A stretch of 64,000 nt of DNA from Lepeophtheirus salmonis (Eukaryota > Arthropoda > Copepoda > Siphonostomatoida > Caligidae), in contig NC_052135.2 in assembly GCF_016086655.4 (NCBI RefSeq), positions 23,464,363 through 23,528,362 on the forward strand, given 5' to 3'. This document shows, piece after piece, positions 63,201 to 64,000 of the stretch. The position numbers and the translations under genes are program-made. Under the pieces are notes generated by a model. It saw only the letters and a program-made list of their open reading frames with translations, did not search any database and was not told where the DNA came from. Within the stretch, counting starts at the first letter, position 1, and every line of letters starts with the position of its first letter.

Positions 63201-64000
63201 AAGGATATGATTTTTATGTATTTTATTGATAATCATTTTTGATTACTGACACAATGTATAGTATAAAGCAACCATATTATCTAATATATTTCTTTCTTTG
63301 GATGATATATAGGTATATATTACATTCTCACTTTGATTTATATTGAAAAAAGACAGATAAAAGATACATCTTGTAGTTCATACATACATACATTTCCATT
63401 TGAGGCAATCCTAAGTGGATGGATACACGTATTAAATGAAAGAGAATAGGACATAATAAAAAAGATCAATCTAATTTGTACGTTTTTACTAGAAGAAAAT
63501 AAAGTGAAAACCAAATGTAATTTCTACATTTAACTTATTAAGAAGAACCAATTATTGCGGTGACATAAAAAGTTAATTAATTCTCAAATTTGTCAAAGAA
63601 AGCACGAAATATCTACGTATGCTACATATATAAAAATATATTCAATTAATAAATTAATTGAATGTTCTTTTTAATATGTGTAAATTTAGATACCTTTTAT
63701 CATATTTGTAAATTATAAAAATATATACAAAAAAATAAAAAAAAGTACTCCTTAGCTTTTGAGCTACACTTTGGGTAGAGGGAGGATTAGATGGCTTTTA
63801 TGGTTATATTAATTTTATTCACGTAAGCATGGCTGGATTAGCAAACTTTTTCTTATTTTTTTGTACATAAAAAAATGTTTAAAATATTAACATGTCGTTG
63901 GATTTAAAGTTATTTCGAAATCAAGATGTTTTTTTATCCTTTTTAGAACTGAACTTAAATTATACAGCATCGTTGTTTCTGTGGGCAATTAAAATGATTC
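60285..64000. other. A+T-rich DNA without recognised genes
   Basis: Several open frames of 60-118 codons (the longest is 62774-63130, plus strand) consist almost wholly of Ile, Phe, Lys, Tyr and Leu codons and show no motif, so I treat them as chance. (ACAT)n repeats lie near 61644 and 63381. Confidence 0.5.

Overview
The window is A+T-rich, repeat-laden nuclear DNA of a eukaryote, most likely an arthropod. Long homopolymer runs, (AT)n and (ACAT)n microsatellites, dispersed repeat copies and decayed cut-and-paste DNA transposons dominate it. A copepod such as a sea louse would fit the mix of DD41D (rosa-like) mariner, SCAND3/ZBED5-type hAT and paired-HTH IS630-Tc1-mariner relics. That assignment is inference from memory of such genomes, not shown by the sequence. 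There is no operon structure, ribosomal RNA, recognisable tRNA or CRISPR array. I found no convincing host gene, so the window is either a gene desert or the inside of large introns.

Layout. 1-7.7 kb: single-copy-looking A+T-rich DNA with a degenerate tandem repeat rich in AGGTCA-like half-sites (4.5-4.9 kb) and a richer block at 3.1-3.8 kb. 7.7-11.6 kb: two copies of dispersed repeat family 2. The first is split by a foldback-like insertion that carries a 30-bp tandem repeat. A cluster of perfect hairpins and a 60-bp inverted repeat pair lie nearby. 13.3-14.6 kb: a G-quadruplex-type G tract and a richer block of unknown origin. 16.67-18.01 kb: an unidentified element bounded by about 140-bp inverted repeats. 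15-29 kb: scattered copies of dispersed repeat family 1. 36.1-36.3 kb: an imperfect foldback element. 39.6-41.1 kb: an internally deleted hAT element with a perfect 8-bp target duplication. 43.86-44.75 kb: a mariner relic on the minus strand. 46.35-46.53 kb: a further family 2 copy. 50.8-52.9 kb: three family 1 copies. 52.9-54.3 kb: a nearly complete DD41D mariner with three in-frame stops, inserted at TA in family 1 sequence. 54.4-55.5 kb: a short unrecognised ORF and an internally deleted paired-HTH transposase. 59.5-60.3 kb: a degenerate tandem repeat and a hAT-like non-autonomous element. The remainder is A+T-rich DNA without visible genes.

Nothing here works as a pathway. The genes present are transposases of four different elements, all inactivated by stops, frameshifts or deletions, and the small repeats are probably their non-autonomous relatives or unrelated families. 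The least explained items are the 16.67-18.01 kb inverted-repeat element with its reading-frame fragment, the two dispersed families, the 55-codon ORF at 54.4-54.6 kb and an apparent excess of the palindrome TGACGTCA.
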